Below, piece by piece: positions 20,777-28,923 of a stretch of DNA of 33,618 bases. The stretch covers positions 1-33,618 of the forward strand of contig CAKQEI010000023.1 of NCBI GenBank assembly GCA_934230115.1, written 5' to 3'. The notes beneath the pieces were generated by a model that searched no databases, had not been told where the DNA came from, and saw nothing but the letters and a program-made list of their open reading frames with translations. Source of the stretch: an uncultured Prevotella sp. (GTDB lineage: Bacteria; Bacteroidota; Bacteroidia; Bacteroidales; Bacteroidaceae). Position 1 is the first letter of the stretch, and every line of letters begins with the position of its first letter. Both the position numbers and the translations under genes were made by a program.

Positions 20777-21961
20777 ATGAACCTATTTAAACCGGCATTG
20801 CTTGGTGTTGCAACAGCAGCCATCGCGCTCTCGGCTTGCACATCAAACAAAACAGTAGAAGAGACCGCGTCGGGACTCAATCCGGCACGTTTCGACTCTA
20901 TAGTTAATAACAAGAAGACTGCACTCTTCACTCTTAAGAACAAGAACGGCATGGAGGTGTGCATCACCAACTTCGGCGGCCGAGTGGTTTCGCTCGTTGT
21001 GCCAGATGCCAATGGCAAGCCTACAGACGTGGTATTGGGTTATGACAACCTGAAGCAATATACCGACTCTGTAAACTCTCCAAGCGACTTCGGCTCGTCA
21101 GTAGGACGCTACGCCAACCGTATCGGCGGCGGCAAGCTTACTGTAGCAGGCAAAACCTACCAGTTGCCGCAGAACAACTTCGGCCATTGCCTCCACGGCG
21201 GCCCTTCAGGTTGGATCTACCAGGTGTATGATGCTGAGCAGCCTAACGACTCAACTCTCATCCTCACTATTGTTTCGCCCGACGGCGACAACAACTTCCC
21301 TGGCAAGGTAACAGCTCATACCACATACAAGGTGCTGAGCAACAACACGCTCGACATCACATTCGACGCAACAACCGACAAGGAGACTGTGGTGAACATG
21401 ACCAACCACAGCTACTTCAACCTCAACGGCGACCCGTCGAAAGAAGGCACTAACATGTGGCTCTACATTAATGCCGACAACTTCACACCGGCTGATTCAA
21501 CATACATGACAACCGGAGAGATTCGCTCGGTAGAGGGCACACCGATGGACTTCCGCAAGGCTCACGCTCTGTCGGAGACTATCAACGACACAACGTTCGA
21601 CCAGATTCGCAACGCCACAGGCTACGACCACAACTGGTGCCTGAACACATATAAGGACGGCAAGGGCGACGACACTAAGGTTTGCGCTGTGCTTTGGTCA
21701 CCAACCACAAAGATTGGTCTCTCGATGTACACCAATGAGCCTGGAGTGCAGGTTTACACAGGCAACTTCCAGGGCACGGGCATAAGCTGCAAGCATGGCA
21801 TCAAATACCCGAAGCATGTGTCGGTTTGTCTTGAGAGCCAGAAATATCCTGATTCGCCTAACAAGAAGAATTGGCCGTCGCCATATCTTAAGCCGGGCGA
21901 GAAATACTATAGCCACGTGGCTTACCGCTTCTGGACTGGTGAGTTCGGAATAGACAAATAA
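20777..21961 (+). CDS. galM: Aldose 1-epimerase (mutarotase) lipoprotein
   Basis: This 394-residue protein has a lipoprotein signal (ALSAC, Cys21), so it acts in the periplasm or at the outer membrane. The GalM fold is shown by NFGGRVVSLVVPDANGKPTD and VVLGY, GRYANRIGGGKL, NNFGHCLHGG, MTNHSYFNLNG (catalytic His211), GYDHNWCLN, GVQVYTGNFQG and CLESQKYPDSPN (catalytic Glu353). It interconverts alpha and beta anomers of an aldose. As first gene of this operon it probably acts on L-arabinose released outside, supplying the anomer the symporter prefers. It starts 48 bases after the promoter -7 box. The symbol reflects the family, not proven galactose specificity. Confidence 0.93.
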   Translation: MNLFKPALLGVATAAIALSACTSNKTVEETASGLNPARFDSIVNNKKTALFTLKNKNGMEVCITNFGGRVVSLVVPDANGKPTDVVLGYDNLKQYTDSVNSPSDFGSSVGRYANRIGGGKLTVAGKTYQLPQNNFGHCLHGGPSGWIYQVYDAEQPNDSTLILTIVSPDGDNNFPGKVTAHTTYKVLSNNTLDITFDATTDKETVVNMTNHSYFNLNGDPSKEGTNMWLYINADNFTPADSTYMTTGEIRSVEGTPMDFRKAHALSETINDTTFDQIRNATGYDHNWCLNTYKDGKGDDTKVCAVLWSPTTKIGLSMYTNEPGVQVYTGNFQGTGISCKHGIKYPKHVSVCLESQKYPDSPNKKNWPSPYLKPGEKYYSHVAYRFWTGEFGIDK

Positions 21962-22252
21962 GCAAGAAATAAAAATGTTGTCCGCTGAAAGCTATTGATA
22001 TTTTAGAGTATAGTTGAAAAATCAAGGTTAGTTGAAATATAAGTAGTTGAAAGAAAAGTAGTTGAAAGAAAATCGGAATACATAGATTTTGTTGTAGAAT
22101 ATAAAGTTAATTATCGTAGTTTAAGCAGTAGTAGTTAGTAACAATAAAAGCAGTCAGGTATCAATCAGCTGTAACGGGCAACAATTTAGATATTGCAATT
22201 TGCTGATAAGCATAAACCAAAATAACAATAAATAAAAACCCAAAGAAAAAAA
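21962..22252 (+). other. Spacer between mutarotase and symporter genes
   Basis: This 291-base AT-rich spacer has no gene. It contains four loosely spaced TAGTTGAAA motifs (about 22011-22070). No terminator hairpin or clear -7 box was found, so read-through from the upstream gene is plausible, but a second promoter cannot be ruled out. Confidence 0.5.
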
Positions 22253-24004
22253 ATGAATTGGAATTCACATGAATTTGTATGGCTCGACTGGGCTGTCCTC
22301 GTTATAGGTCTCCTCGGAGTGGTATGGGCAGTATGGCGCGCCATCGTTAAAGACAAAAAGGCTTCTCAAGGCGAAAGCTCATCCGACTATCTCTTCGGCA
22401 AGGGCGAACCTTGGTATGTAATCGGTATGGCTATCTTCGCCGCCAACATCGGCTCAGAGCACCTTGTTGGTCTCGCCGGTACTGGAGCTAAGGATGGTGT
22501 GGGAATGGCCCACTGGGAGATGCAGGGCTGGATGATTCTGTTCCTCGGATGGTTGTTCGTTCCGTTCTATCAGCTCCTTAACAACAAGTTAGGCAAGATT
22601 ATCACAATGCCCGACTTCCTTAAGTTCCGCTACACACATCGCACAGGCTCTTGGCTCTCGATCATAACTCTTGTGGCCTACGTGCTCACAAAGGTAAGCG
22701 TTACGGCTTTCACGGGTGGTATCTTCTTCGAGTTCCTCCTCGGCATTCCATTCTGGTATGGAGCTATCGGACTCATCGCCATCACAGCAGTATTCACAGT
22801 ATTTGGTGGCATGAAGGGTGTTATGACCCTTTCTTCCATCCAGACTCCAATCCTTATTATCGGCTCGTTCCTCGTGCTCTTCCTCGGCCTTAACCTTCTT
22901 GGCGACGGCAGCATAACAGCAGGTTGGTCGGCTATGATGGACAACGCACGTGCAATGCACGAGGGCTACGGCATCAACCACATGTTCCACACCAACGAGG
23001 GCGACCCAATGTATCCTGAGTATCCTGGATACGTAGTGTTCCTCGGAGCCTCAATCATCGGTTTCTGGTATTGGTGTACCGACCAGCACATCGTTCAGCG
23101 TGTACTTGGTCAGCAGCCAGGCGAGGACAACGCTAAGGTTATTGCTCGCGCCCGCCGCGGTACTATAGCAGCTGGTTTCTTCAAGATTCTCCCCTGCTTC
23201 ATGTTCCTCATCCCGGGTATGATTGCCATCGCTTTGCAGAATAAGGCAGGCGCAGGCTTTGACATGGGTGTTAATGCTGCCGGTCAGCTCAACACAGACG
23301 CAGCCTTCGCCGTAATGGTAAAGAACGTGCTTCCTACTGGTATCAAGGGTATCGTTACCATCGGTTTCGTTTGCGCCCTCGTTGCTTCGCTCGCAGCATT
23401 CTTCAACTCTTGCGCCACACTCTTCACCGAGGACTTCTACAAGCCTCTGAAGAAGGGCATGAGCGAGGCCCACTACGTGCTCGTAGGCCGTATCGCAACT
23501 GTGGTTGTTGTATTGCTCGGCTTGGCTTGGATGCCAGTAATGATGTCGATGGACACTCTCTACACCTATCTCCAGGGCATCCAGTCGTTGCTTGCTCCTT
23601 CAATGGTGGCTGTGTTCACATTGGGTATCTTCTCCAAGCGCATCACTCCTAAGGCAGGTGAGTGGGGACTTATCGGCGGTTTCGTTATCGGTATGCTTCG
23701 CCTCATCACCAACGTCATTACCGACTCGGGCAAGGCTGCTATGGACGGCGCCTTCTGGGATTCTACAGCATGGTTCTGGCAGACCAACTGGCTCATCTTC
23801 GAGTGCTGGCTGCTCGTGTTCATCATCGCTATGATGATTGTTGTGTCGTTCTTCACTCCGGCTCCTACCAAAGAGCAGATTGAGGCTATCACATTCACTT
23901 CCGACTACAAGCAGATGATTCGCTCAAGCTGGAATGTATGGGATATAGTTGGCACACTTCTTGTATTTGGTTTGTGTGGAGCATTCTACTGGTACTTCTG
24001 GTAA
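22253..24004 (+). CDS. Sodium/sugar symporter (SSS family), probable arabinose importer
   Basis: This 583-residue inner-membrane protein has about 14 predicted helices. SSS features include DYLFGKGEPWYVIGMAIFAA followed by NIGSEHLVGLAG (helix 1 region with the sodium-site residues), FLKFRYTHRTGSWLS, and YWCTDQHIVQRVLGQ, the SGLT-like signature. The length matches SGLT-type members. Location between the mutarotase and the AraR-like gene points to L-arabinose as substrate, with sodium as coupling ion by family. No ABC or proton symporter for arabinose is present in the operon. The substrate is inferred from context. Confidence 0.93.
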   Translation: MNWNSHEFVWLDWAVLVIGLLGVVWAVWRAIVKDKKASQGESSSDYLFGKGEPWYVIGMAIFAANIGSEHLVGLAGTGAKDGVGMAHWEMQGWMILFLGWLFVPFYQLLNNKLGKIITMPDFLKFRYTHRTGSWLSIITLVAYVLTKVSVTAFTGGIFFEFLLGIPFWYGAIGLIAITAVFTVFGGMKGVMTLSSIQTPILIIGSFLVLFLGLNLLGDGSITAGWSAMMDNARAMHEGYGINHMFHTNEGDPMYPEYPGYVVFLGASIIGFWYWCTDQHIVQRVLGQQPGEDNAKVIARARRGTIAAGFFKILPCFMFLIPGMIAIALQNKAGAGFDMGVNAAGQLNTDAAFAVMVKNVLPTGIKGIVTIGFVCALVASLAAFFNSCATLFTEDFYKPLKKGMSEAHYVLVGRIATVVVVLLGLAWMPVMMSMDTLYTYLQGIQSLLAPSMVAVFTLGIFSKRITPKAGEWGLIGGFVIGMLRLITNVITDSGKAAMDGAFWDSTAWFWQTNWLIFECWLLVFIIAMMIVVSFFTPAPTKEQIEAITFTSDYKQMIRSSWNVWDIVGTLLVFGLCGAFYWYFW

Positions 24005-24018
24005 AAATCCGCCACTTG

Positions 24019-24047
24019 GGCTATGGCTTTCCAACAGAGCCATAGCC
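24019..24047 (+). promoter_or_regulatory. Hairpin between symporter and regulator genes
   Basis: Perfect 10-base arms GGCTATGGCT and AGCCATAGCC enclose a 9-base loop, starting 14 bases after the symporter stop. No T-run follows, so it is not a classic terminator. It may shield the 3' end of an upstream transcript or lower downstream expression. Confidence 0.55.
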
Positions 24048-24093
24048 TAACAAAAAGGAAGGATGCCCCAATAAACTAAAAACACATTTACAC

Positions 24094-24771
24094 ATGGAAA
24101 ATTTCTATAACGAACATGACAGACTTCTTGTAGCAGTCGACTGCATCGTCTTCGGTTTCGACGAAGGTGAGCTGCGAGTATTAATGGGTAAACGCAAGAT
24201 GGACCCAGGCCGCGGTTTATGGTCGCTCTACGGAGGATTCGTTGGAGAGAACGAGAGTGTTGATGATGCTGCAAAGCGAGTACTTTACGGACTCACCGGA
24301 CTTAAAGACCTGTATATGAAGCAGGTGGGAGCATTTGGCGATGTAGGTCGTGACCCTGGCAACCGGGTGGTGTCTATAGCCTATTACTCGATGATAAATG
24401 TGGCCGACTATGATCAGGCGCAGCAGCAGGAGCACGATGTGGCTTGGGTAAACATCGAACAACTGCCAGAAATGTTCTCCGACCACCGCAAGATGGTGGA
24501 CAAGGCAAGACGCATGATGAAGGAGAAGATTTCGCACGAGCCAATAGGCTTCAACCTTCTGCCCGAACTATTCACTCTCACTCAACTGCAAAAGGTTTAC
24601 GAAGCTGTGAACGGTGAGGAAATAGACAAGCGCAACTTCCGCAAGCGCATCAAGGAGATGGACTTCATAGAGAAGACTGAGCATATCGACAAGCTGACAT
24701 CCAAACGCGGAGCTTACATGTACCGCTTCAACGAAAAGGCTTACAAAGAAGAGCCTAACTTTAAATTGTAA
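24094..24771 (+). CDS. araR: AraR-like Nudix-family transcriptional regulator of arabinose use
   Basis: This 225-residue protein has an N-terminal Nudix-fold domain (about 9-145; LLVAVDCIVFGFDEGELRVL, GRGLWSLYGGFVGENESVDD) and a C-terminal winged helix (about 150-220; FTLTQLQKVYEAVNGEEIDK, RNFRKRIKEMDFIEKTEH). The Nudix box is degenerate: where a hydrolase has REUxEExG, this has KRVLYGLTG, so the catalytic glutamates are gone. That is the pattern of NrtR-type regulators. A Bacteroides thetaiotaomicron member controlling arabinose genes, AraR, is known (from memory) and has the same gene neighbourhood. It probably senses arabinose and represses the operon without it. Binding sites are not proven here. 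Confidence 0.88.
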   Translation: MENFYNEHDRLLVAVDCIVFGFDEGELRVLMGKRKMDPGRGLWSLYGGFVGENESVDDAAKRVLYGLTGLKDLYMKQVGAFGDVGRDPGNRVVSIAYYSMINVADYDQAQQQEHDVAWVNIEQLPEMFSDHRKMVDKARRMMKEKISHEPIGFNLLPELFTLTQLQKVYEAVNGEEIDKRNFRKRIKEMDFIEKTEHIDKLTSKRGAYMYRFNEKAYKEEPNFKL

Positions 24772-24851
24772 AAAACAAGAAAGACTTTTAGGATGGTATG
24801 GCATCCTTGACATACCCACTCCACTAAAGTCAACAAAATTATAATAAACGA

Positions 24852-25559
24852 ATGAAAGATTTAAGCGCACTCAAAGAAAAGGTGTTCCAAGCCAATCTCG
24901 ACTTGGTGAAACACAACCTCGTGATTTTCACATGGGGCAACGTGTCGGGCATCGACCGCGAAAGCGGACTTGTGGTTATCAAGCCTTCGGGCGTGAGCTA
25001 CGACAAGATGACTGTGAACGACATGGTTGTAGTAGATCTTGAGACTGGCAAGGTTGTTGAGGGTGACCTCAATCCCTCATCAGACACTCCTACCCACCTC
25101 GCCATCTACCGCGCATTCCCCAACGTGGGCGGTGTGGTTCACACCCACTCCACTTATGCCACTGCCTGGGCTCAGGCTGGCAAGGACATCCCTAACATCG
25201 GAACAACTCATGCCGACTACTTCCACGACTCCATACCCTGCACTCCCGACATGACGGAGGCTGAGGTGAAGGGCAACTACGAATTGGAGACCGGCAACGT
25301 GATTGTGAAGAAGTTCCTCGACGACAACATCAACCCCGACCACACTCCGGGCGTATTGGTTAAGAACCACGGTCCGTTCTCTTGGGGCAAGGATGCCGAC
25401 AACGCCGTTTACAATGCAGTTGTAATGGAGCAGGTTGCCAAAATGGCTTTCGTGTCGTTCAGCGTTAATCCGAACACAACAATGAACCCATTGCTCGTAG
25501 AAAAGCACTTCAGCCGCAAGCACGGTCCGAATGCTTACTATGGACAGAAGAAAAAGTAA
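24852..25559 (+). CDS. araD: L-ribulose-5-phosphate 4-epimerase
   Basis: This 235-residue protein is close to the 231 of E. coli AraD. It is a class II aldolase-family enzyme: [20 protein letters not shown] (phosphate-binding SG region), [15 protein letters not shown] (Asp78), [14 protein letters not shown] (zinc ligands His97 and His99) and [11 protein letters not shown] (His173). It interconverts L-ribulose 5-phosphate and D-xylulose 5-phosphate in the cytoplasm by retro-aldol cleavage. It is followed by araA after 42 bases and preceded by the regulator gene after 80. All key metal ligands are present. A fuculose-phosphate aldolase is less likely given length and neighbours. Confidence 0.96.
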   Translation: MKDLSALKEKVFQANLDLVKHNLVIFTWGNVSGIDRESGLVVIKPSGVSYDKMTVNDMVVVDLETGKVVEGDLNPSSDTPTHLAIYRAFPNVGGVVHTHSTYATAWAQAGKDIPNIGTTHADYFHDSIPCTPDMTEAEVKGNYELETGNVIVKKFLDDNINPDHTPGVLVKNHGPFSWGKDADNAVYNAVVMEQVAKMAFVSFSVNPNTTMNPLLVEKHFSRKHGPNAYYGQKKK

Positions 25560-25601
25560 AAAAACAAAAACATTAATAATAAATAACTAATAACTAAAGA
25601 T

Positions 25602-27143
25602 ATGATTAAGGCATTTGAAAATTTCGAGATTTGGTTTGTAACTGGTGCACAACTTCTTTACGGAGGCGAAACAGTTAAGATAGTAGACGGTCACTCAAAG
25701 GATATGGTTGAGGGTCTCAACAACAGCGGCATCATCCCTATCAAGGTGGTTTACAAAGGCACAGCCAACTCTTCTGTAGAGGTGGAGACTGTGATGAAGG
25801 CTGCCAACAACGACGAGAAGTGTGTTGGTATCATCACATGGATGCACACATTCTCGCCTGCCAAGATGTGGATTAAGGGTTTGCAGGCTCTTGAGAAGCC
25901 TCTCCTCCACTTCCATACTCAGTATAACGCAGAACTCCCTTGGGATTCTATCGATATGGACTTCATGAACCTCAACCAGTCGGCTCACGGCGACATCGAG
26001 TTCGGACACATCTGCACTCGTATGCGCGTTCCAAGAAAGGTGGTTGTAGGCTACTGGAAGAGCGAGGAAGCTCAGAAGCAGATTGCCACATGGGCACGTG
26101 TAGCAGCTGGTGTTGCCGACGCTCACAACGTTCGTTGCTTGATGTTCGGTATGAACATGAACAACGTTGCCGTTACTGATGGCGACCGCGTAGAGTTTGA
26201 GCAGCGCATGGGCTATCATGTCGACTACTATCCAGTATCTTCACTCATGGAGTACTTCAAGAAGGTGACCGACGCAGAGGCTGACGCTCTCGTTGAGGAA
26301 TACAAGAAGGAATACACCATCAAGATTGATGAGTCGGGCGAGGAAGTTTATTGGGAGAAGGTGAAGAATGCTGCCAAGGCAGAAATCGCTCTCCGCCGAG
26401 TATTGAAGGACGAGGGTGCGCTTGCATTCACAACCAACTTCGACGACCTTGGTGATGCTGACGTTAACGATCCTAACTTCTGCGGCTTCGACCAGATTCC
26501 GGGTCTTGCCTCACAGCGTTTGATGGCTGAGGGTTATGGTTTCGGAGCTGAGGGCGACTGGAAGACAGCTTGCCTCTACCGCACACTTTGGGTGATGAAC
26601 CAGGGCTTGGAGAAGGGTTGCTCATTCCTCGAGGACTACACTCTCAACTTTGCTGAGTACCGCACATCAAGCCTCCAGAGCCACATGCTCGAGGTTTGCC
26701 CGTTGATTGCTACCGACAAGCCAAAGCTCGAGGTTCACTTCCTCGGCATCGGTATCCGCAAGTCGCAGACCGCTCGCCTCGTGTTCACATCTAAGACTGG
26801 CAAGGGTGTTAAGGCAACTGTTGTCGACCTTGGCAACCGCTTCCGTCTCATCGCAAGCGAGGTAGAGTGCATCGAGCCTAAGGCTATGCCTAAGCTCCCT
26901 GTAGCTTCTGCTCTTTGGGTTCCGCAGCCTTCATTCGAGGTAGGTGCTGGCGCATGGATTCTCGCTGGCGGTACACACCACAGCGCATTCTCTTACGACA
27001 TCACAGCCGAGTACTGGGAAGACTTCTGCGAGATTCTGAACATTGAGTTCGTCAACATCGACAAGAACACAACTATCAGCAACTTCAAGCAGCAGCTCCG
27101 CAACAACGAGATTTATTATATGCTTAACAAGGCATTGAGATAA
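25602..27143 (+). CDS. araA: L-arabinose isomerase
   Basis: This 513-residue protein (E. coli 500) starts with EIWFVTGAQLLYGGETVKIV and contains TWMHTFSPAKMWIKGLQALE, LLHFHTQYNAELPWDSIDMD and FMNLNQSAHGDIEFG, all near-invariant in AraA. The active-site segments QRLMAEGYGFGAEGDWKTA (catalytic glutamates) and AGGTHHSAFSYDI (C-terminal His pair) are intact. It converts L-arabinose to L-ribulose in the cytoplasm using a divalent metal, usually manganese. The gene is cotranscribed with araD and the kinase. Start ATG 25602 follows an AT-rich leader as elsewhere in this genome. Confidence 0.97.
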   Translation: MIKAFENFEIWFVTGAQLLYGGETVKIVDGHSKDMVEGLNNSGIIPIKVVYKGTANSSVEVETVMKAANNDEKCVGIITWMHTFSPAKMWIKGLQALEKPLLHFHTQYNAELPWDSIDMDFMNLNQSAHGDIEFGHICTRMRVPRKVVVGYWKSEEAQKQIATWARVAAGVADAHNVRCLMFGMNMNNVAVTDGDRVEFEQRMGYHVDYYPVSSLMEYFKKVTDAEADALVEEYKKEYTIKIDESGEEVYWEKVKNAAKAEIALRRVLKDEGALAFTTNFDDLGDADVNDPNFCGFDQIPGLASQRLMAEGYGFGAEGDWKTACLYRTLWVMNQGLEKGCSFLEDYTLNFAEYRTSSLQSHMLEVCPLIATDKPKLEVHFLGIGIRKSQTARLVFTSKTGKGVKATVVDLGNRFRLIASEVECIEPKAMPKLPVASALWVPQPSFEVGAGAWILAGGTHHSAFSYDITAEYWEDFCEILNIEFVNIDKNTTISNFKQQLRNNEIYYMLNKALR

Positions 27144-27150
27144 AAAAAAC

Positions 27151-27302
27151 GAAGAATGAAGAGTGAAAAGTGAAGAATCATATTGTATAACTTCATTATG
27201 AAGTCTTCATCTTTCACTCTTCTTTTATAAAACCAAGAGTCCCCAAAAAAGTATGTGTAAACAGAACTATTGGATTCTTCTTTCTTCACTCTTAACTCTT
27301 CA
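27151..27302. repeat. Inverted low-complexity repeats between araA and kinase
   Basis: GAAGAATGAAGAGTGAAAAG (from 27151) is mirrored by a CTTTCACTCTTCTTTT stretch at 27210-27225 and again by TTCTTCACTCTTAACTCTTC (27281-27300). The motif family is the same as at 20311-20394. The hairpin could set relative expression inside the operon or be a dispersed repeat insertion. Confidence 0.65.
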
Positions 27303-27311
27303 CTTACAATT

Positions 27312-28907
27312 ATGTCAAATCCAAAACAAACCATACAATCAGGCCGCGCCGTTCTCGGTATTGAGTTCGGCTCTACACGCATCAAGGCTGTGCTTATCGA
27401 CGAGAACAACGCTCCGATAGCACAAGGCGCACACGAGTGGGAAAACCGCTACGAGGATCGCCTCTGGACTTACAGCATCGAAGACATCTGGACTGGTCTT
27501 CAGGACTGCTACGCCGACCTTCGCAAGAATGTCAAGGAGCAGTATGACGAGGAAATTACTTCGCTCGCAGCCATCGGCATTAGTGCTATGATGCACGGCT
27601 ACATGGCTTTCGGCAAGGACGAGAAGATTCTTGTGCCTTTCCGCACATGGCGCAACACCAATACTGGCAAGGCTGCCGCCGAGCTTTCAAAGCTCTTCAA
27701 CTTCAACATTCCTCTCCGTTGGAGCATCTCGCATGTTTACGAGGCTATCATCGACGGCGAATCGCATGTCAAGAACATCGATTTCCTCACCACACTTGCA
27801 GGCTACGTTCATTGGCAGCTCACGGGCGAGCGTGTTCTTGGTATTGGCGACGCTTCAGGTATGCTTCCTATCGACTCTACCACCAACGACTACGATGCTA
27901 CAATGGTGGAGAAGTTCAACAATCTCATCGCCTCAAAGGATTTAGGATGGAAGATTCTCGACATTCTGCCTAAGGTGCTTCTCGCTGGCGAGAGCGCAGG
28001 TGTGCTGACAGAGAAGGGCGCAAAGCTCCTCGACCCGTCGGGCAACCTCAAGGCTGGTGCTCCGCTTTGTCCTCCTGAGGGCGATGCTGGCACAGGCATG
28101 GTGGCTACAAATGCTGTTCGCAAGCGCACGGGTAATGTGTCGGCAGGCACTTCGTCTTTCTCTATGATTGTACTGGAGAAGGCTCTTAGCCGTCCTTACG
28201 AGGCCATCGACATGGTTACAACTCCTTGCGGAAGCCCCGTGGCTATGGTTCATTGCAACAACTGCACATCCGACCTCAACGCTTGGATTTCGCTCTTCAA
28301 GGAGTATGCCAAGTTGCTTGGCGTGGAGGTTAGCACGGGCGACATCTTCTATAAGCTCTACAATCATGCTCTTGAGGGCGACGCCGACTGTGGTGGACTC
28401 ATCGCCTACAACTACTTCTCTGGCGAGCCTATCACAGGTTTGCAGGAGGGCCGTCCGATGTTCGTGCGCACAGCAAGCGACAAGTTCAACCTTGCCAACT
28501 TCATCCGCACAAACCTCTATGCTGCCGTTGCCGTGCTGAAGATTGGCAACGACGTGCTCTTCAAGGATGAGCATGTGGAGGTTGACCGCATTACTGGTCA
28601 TGGCGGCTTGTTCAAGACTCCGGGTGTGGGCCAGCGCATTCTTGCTGCAGCTATCAACTCGCCTATCTCTGTAATGGAGACTGCCGGCGAGGGTGGCGCA
28701 TGGGGTATTGCCCTGCTTGCCGGATATTTGGTGAACAACGACAAGAAGGAGGCTCTCGCCGACTATCTCGACAGCCATGTGTTTGCAGGCAACAAGGGTG
28801 TGGAAATTGCTCCTACTGCCGAGGAGGTTGCAGGATTCGACACTTACATCGAGAGCTACAAGGCTGGCTTGGCTATTGAGCAGGCTGCTGTAGAGAATAA
28901 GAATTAA
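27312..28907 (+). CDS. FGGY-family sugar kinase, probable L-ribulokinase
   Basis: The protein has 531 residues from ATG 27312. An upstream ATG at 27270 lies in the repeat and gives an unlikely extension. The FGGY start [19 protein letters not shown] holds the N-terminal nucleotide-binding strand-loop. [52 protein letters not shown] and [20 protein letters not shown], followed by [11 protein letters not shown], correspond to substrate- and ATP-binding regions. It is not the E. coli AraB type by first appearance; similar Bacteroidales genes are often named xylulokinase. Between araA and the transketolase gene, and with no other kinase in the operon, phosphorylation of L-ribulose is the expected reaction. 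Confidence 0.85.
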   Translation: MSNPKQTIQSGRAVLGIEFGSTRIKAVLIDENNAPIAQGAHEWENRYEDRLWTYSIEDIWTGLQDCYADLRKNVKEQYDEEITSLAAIGISAMMHGYMAFGKDEKILVPFRTWRNTNTGKAAAELSKLFNFNIPLRWSISHVYEAIIDGESHVKNIDFLTTLAGYVHWQLTGERVLGIGDASGMLPIDSTTNDYDATMVEKFNNLIASKDLGWKILDILPKVLLAGESAGVLTEKGAKLLDPSGNLKAGAPLCPPEGDAGTGMVATNAVRKRTGNVSAGTSSFSMIVLEKALSRPYEAIDMVTTPCGSPVAMVHCNNCTSDLNAWISLFKEYAKLLGVEVSTGDIFYKLYNHALEGDADCGGLIAYNYFSGEPITGLQEGRPMFVRTASDKFNLANFIRTNLYAAVAVLKIGNDVLFKDEHVEVDRITGHGGLFKTPGVGQRILAAAINSPISVMETAGEGGAWGIALLAGYLVNNDKKEALADYLDSHVFAGNKGVEIAPTAEEVAGFDTYIESYKAGLAIEQAAVENKN

Positions 28908-28923
28908 AAAAACAAAAGAAACA

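Noticed and set aside
24019..24047. Rho-independent terminator after the symporter
   Set aside because: The stem is strong but is followed by AACAAAAAGG with no T-run on the transcribed strand.
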